From Paracentrotus lividus (Eukaryota; Echinodermata; Echinoidea; Camarodonta; Echinidae), in assembly GCA_940671915.1 (NCBI GenBank), contig CALNVZ010003432.1:4348729-4412728 (forward strand): a DNA stretch of 64,000 bases, given 5' to 3'. The translations under genes were made by a program, and so were the position numbers. Under the pieces are notes generated by a model, which saw only the letters and a list, made by a program, of their open reading frames with translations, was not told the DNA's origin and made no database searches. Below, piece by piece: positions 62,986-64,000 of the stretch (its first letter is position 1; every line of letters starts with the position of its first letter).

Positions 62986-64000
62986 GTAAATTTTCTACTG
63001 AAATATATTTTATATAATCCTATTCTTAAATAGATCATCACTTTGATTTGTAGATTCGTTTGATTTATTTTTTAACTATTATTTTCTATAAGTTCAAGAG
63101 TGTTTTGATGAAGAAGCATCAACATTTGTTGAGTGGAAATGTGATCTATATTGCAGATATTCCTTATTCAATTTCAAAAGATAAATACAACTTATTTTCA
63201 GATCTTGAAACATAAGCGTATACAGAATGCAATTAATGAAAGAAAGTCAGATTTTTGTTTTGTTTTTGTTTGGGTTTTTTTTAAGGGCTTTTTTTTTTTT
63301 ATTGCAGCAATGAAATATGTATAGCTTTTATTCTGAGAGTGACATGTTTTTTCTATTATTTCAATGGGAACTCTGTGATTTATTTCACGTCCCACTTTTT
63401 AGTATGGTAATGGGTGAGATACATAAGAAACTGCATTATTTTTCACACTCCTTTGCTTTAGGTTATATTGATTTCTGATTTTTTTTTTTTTTTTCTTTTT
63501 TCTTTAAATATTTTGTTGCCTTCGAGAAATAAGGGTATTTATTCGCAGACATTTATAAATAGAACCTCCTAAATTGACAAAAACATTGATTTTTCAGATT
63601 TTTTATTCATTTTGGAAATTAATACAATCTCTATTTCACTACTTTTTGTGATATGCATGTGCTAATTATGAAACAAATTTATATGTTTCTCTAGATAATT
63701 TGAAACCGTATATTTTCAGAAGAATACTCACTCAGTTATATCAGGAGTAAATTCCAAAGTTTCTCATGATAATACATTCCTGTTGGTTGTACATAGAAGA
63801 ATGTATTCGATAGAAAAGAATGAAAAGAAAATTTTTCTCCAAAATTAAGAAATCTATCAGATTAAGATTATGGTCTAAATTATCTCAGATAAGTGCAAAG
63901 ACAAACTGCTTGGGTTACAGCAACTCCAGTTGTAATATTTAGTAGTCTGTTTTGCCAAATGTACGTATAAGCTGAAATGTAGTTCTTGGCAAAAATATCT
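62986..64000. other. intron at the 3' edge of the window
   Basis: This is AT-rich sequence with T runs at 63291-63300 and 63480-63494. No exon, hairpin or RNA gene was convincing. The stop codon of the gene lies beyond the window. Confidence 0.5.

Larger units (their letters stand above)
54420..62946. other. large 3' intronic region (8.5 kb)
   Basis: This region holds the exon 42 copy, several MITEs, GACA/GATA-rich tracts (54450-54850), the pyrimidine repeat (58150-59150), a mariner-like hairpin and CAT-rich low complexity (61350-61660). One candidate microexon (58091-58114) is listed. A further 27-nt candidate at 55864-55890 is discussed under findings. I see no second gene. Confidence 0.55.

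Noticed and set aside
63720..63746. 27-nt microexon (KNTHSVISG) after ATTTTCAG
   Set aside because: The donor GTAAAT is weak and nothing else supports it.
1..64000. CRISPR array, operon or bacterial defence system
   Set aside because: All genic signal is spliced animal coding sequence; the repeats are transposon-derived or tandem satellites without regular spacer structure.

Overview
Kind of genome. This is animal nuclear DNA: AT-rich, dominated by introns, with dozens of short exons bounded by GT...AG and many small inverted-repeat transposons. The recurrent TACATGTA-type words, long G/C homopolymers and dense short elements suggest a marine deuterostome, most likely an echinoderm such as a sea urchin. 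That species call is inference only.

Gene content. One protein-coding gene is recognisable and it fills the window on the + strand. It is a DOCK-A family Rac guanine-nucleotide exchange factor (DOCK1/2/5, CED-5, Myoblast city type). I placed 42 exons whose splice phases all join (582 to 54419), plus two weaker small exons (58091-58114 and 62947-62985). Together they give about 1,696 codons. The start (SH3 end) lies upstream and the stop codon lies downstream. Exons 1-7 encode the helical region after the SH3 domain, exons 8-13 the phosphoinositide-binding DHR-1 domain, exons 14-25 the armadillo-like middle, exons 26-37 the catalytic DHR-2 domain, and exons 38-44 a Ser-rich cytoplasmic tail that probably includes alternative cassette exons.

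Non-genic content. Introns hold (1) many MITE-like hairpin elements, several flanked by TTAA and one mariner-like with TA flanks; (2) a 4.4-kb foldback element at 17901-22270 carrying at least eight perfect AGGTCAAAGGTCA (DR1) motifs; (3) minisatellites and pyrimidine tracts; (4) tRNA-like SINE remnants. No rRNA gene, intact tRNA gene, CRISPR array or second protein-coding gene was found.

Most unusual feature. At least eleven of the exons have partial, diverged copies of themselves next door, usually the exon end plus its splice site. Exon 19 has four copies of its acceptor half in a row. Exon 26 has three in-frame copies separated by (TTC)n, and the second keeps a perfect GTAAGT donor, so an alternative 59-residue insertion in DHR-2 is possible.
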